Of a stretch of 64,000 nt of DNA, positions 63,396 to 64,000 are shown piece by piece. The stretch is from assembly GCF_003944755.1 (NCBI RefSeq), contig NZ_RWGU01000044.1:1-64000 (forward strand), given 5' to 3'. A program made the translations under genes and the position numbers. Source of the DNA: Rhodovulum robiginosum. Lineage in GTDB: Bacteria > Pseudomonadota > Alphaproteobacteria > Rhodobacterales > Rhodobacteraceae. The notes under the pieces were generated by a model. That model was not told the origin of the DNA, searched no databases, and saw nothing but the letters and a program-made list of their open reading frames with translations. Position 1 is the first letter of the stretch. Every line of letters begins with the position of its first letter.

Positions 63396-64000
63396 ATGAA
63401 GACCACAGCCATCATCGTTGCCGCCGGGCGCGGCACGCGCGCGGGCGGTGCCCGCCCGAAGCAGTATCAAGACCTGGCCGGCCGCGCGGTTCTGGCCCGC
63501 ACGATCGAGGCCTTTGCCGCCCATCCGCGGGTCGACGCGCTGGTCGTGGTGCTGCATCCCGAGGATGGCGACCTCTTCGCCGAGGCCGTGGCCGGGCTCG
63601 ACCTGGAGGTGACCACCGTATCGGGTGGCGCGACCCGCGATGCCTCGGTCCAGGCCGGGCTCGGTGCGGTGGCTCCGGGCACCGAGGCGGTGCTGATCCA
63701 CGACGGCGCGCGGCCGCTGATCAGCGCCGCGGTGATCGACCGGGTTCTGGATGCGCTGTCCGCCCATCCCGGCGCGGCCCCGGCCCTGCCGGTCACCGAT
63801 GCGCTTTGGCAGGGCGGCAACGGGCGGGTTCTGGCGCCGCGCCACCGCGGCGGGCTTTACCGGGCGCAGACGCCGCAGGGCTTTCTTCTCAGGGCGATCC
63901 AGGCCGCCCATGCGGCGCATCCGGGCGGGGCCGTCGACGATGTCGAGGTGGCGTTGGCCGCGGGGCTTGACGTGGGCATCGTCGAGGGGGAAGAGGACAA
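63396..64000 (+). CDS. ispD: 2-C-methyl-D-erythritol 4-phosphate cytidylyltransferase, partial (IspD or bifunctional IspDF)
   Basis: The first 201 codons are in the window; the 3' end is cut. [25 protein letters not shown] is the CTP-binding IspD signature, followed by [19 protein letters not shown] and the RAQTPQGF motif. The enzyme makes CDP-methylerythritol in the non-mevalonate isoprenoid pathway. In alphaproteobacteria this gene, placed divergent from dusB, usually encodes a fused IspD-IspF protein, but the IspF half would lie beyond the right edge. The ATG at 63396 has GGGGGACAGG upstream. Confidence 0.93.
   Translation, partial: MKTTAIIVAAGRGTRAGGARPKQYQDLAGRAVLARTIEAFAAHPRVDALVVVLHPEDGDLFAEAVAGLDLEVTTVSGGATRDASVQAGLGAVAPGTEAVLIHDGARPLISAAVIDRVLDALSAHPGAAPALPVTDALWQGGNGRVLAPRHRGGLYRAQTPQGFLLRAIQAAHAAHPGGAVDDVEVALAAGLDVGIVEGEED

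Overview
The window is a GC-rich chromosomal segment whose gene content and order point to an alphaproteobacterium of the Rhodobacterales (Roseobacter/Rhodobacter group). The main markers are the dusB(nifR3)-ntrB-ntrC-ntrY-ntrX-trkA-trkH-hfq-hflX block, an NtrC without the sigma54-contact motif, a HemB without the zinc cysteines, a type II DAHP synthase, and psuK-psuG beside rpsB-tsf. Nearly all of it is ordinary core genome. I see no transposase, phage gene, CRISPR array, integrase or tRNA gene.

Layout. 1-2648: the start of a MobA-like nucleotidyltransferase (cut by the left edge) and a large FAD/GcvT-type demethylating dehydrogenase. 2829-3077: a small, compositionally odd, cysteine-rich secreted protein. 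3084-8703 (minus): a complete branched-chain amino acid/amide type ABC importer (binding protein, LivG, LivF, LivH, LivM) with an extra small periplasmic protein inside the operon and a hairpin terminator after the binding-protein gene. 8846-16571: a small secreted protein, a GlxA/AraC regulator, DAHP synthase, a PAS protein, YicC, guanylate kinase, gamma carbonic anhydrase and a PLP transsulfuration enzyme. 16772-24226 (plus): the phosphate regulon phoR-pstS-pstC-pstA-pstB-phoU-phoB, with an array of Pho-box repeats in front of pstS. 24287-26456: an FAD oxidoreductase divergent from a LuxR-type regulator.

26457-26789 holds no protein gene. It contains the luxR terminator, a structured element that looks like a free-standing small RNA (possibly 6S RNA), and a strong terminator shared with tsf. 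26790-30536: tsf and rpsB (minus), divergent from psuK-psuG (plus). 30736-41070: a DUF502 membrane protein, an ArgO-type exporter, a patatin-like lipase, 3-hydroxybutyrate dehydrogenase, a GNAT acetyltransferase, a probable small RNA at 34995-35071, a YejA-like peptide-binding protein overlapping a tiny lipoprotein, an acyl-CoA ligase, a DsbA-like protein, an MFS exporter and a GYD protein. 41210-51332: Mfd, a membrane protein, HemB, a YSC84-type lipoprotein, a duplicated-domain periplasmic protein, a 3-hydroxyisobutyrate dehydrogenase relative and a penicillin-acylase family enzyme. 51387-63237 (minus): the nitrogen-control, potassium-uptake and Hfq block. 63396-end: the start of ispD/ispDF.

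The genes form several working units: amino acid import (liv), phosphate sensing and import (pho/pst), nitrogen sensing (ntr) next to potassium uptake and Hfq riboregulation, and pseudouridine salvage (psuKG). The least explained elements are the two candidate small RNAs, the cysteine-rich protein, a perfect 21-bp palindrome in front of phoR, and a short intergenic repeat present four times. No clearly new multi-gene system was found.
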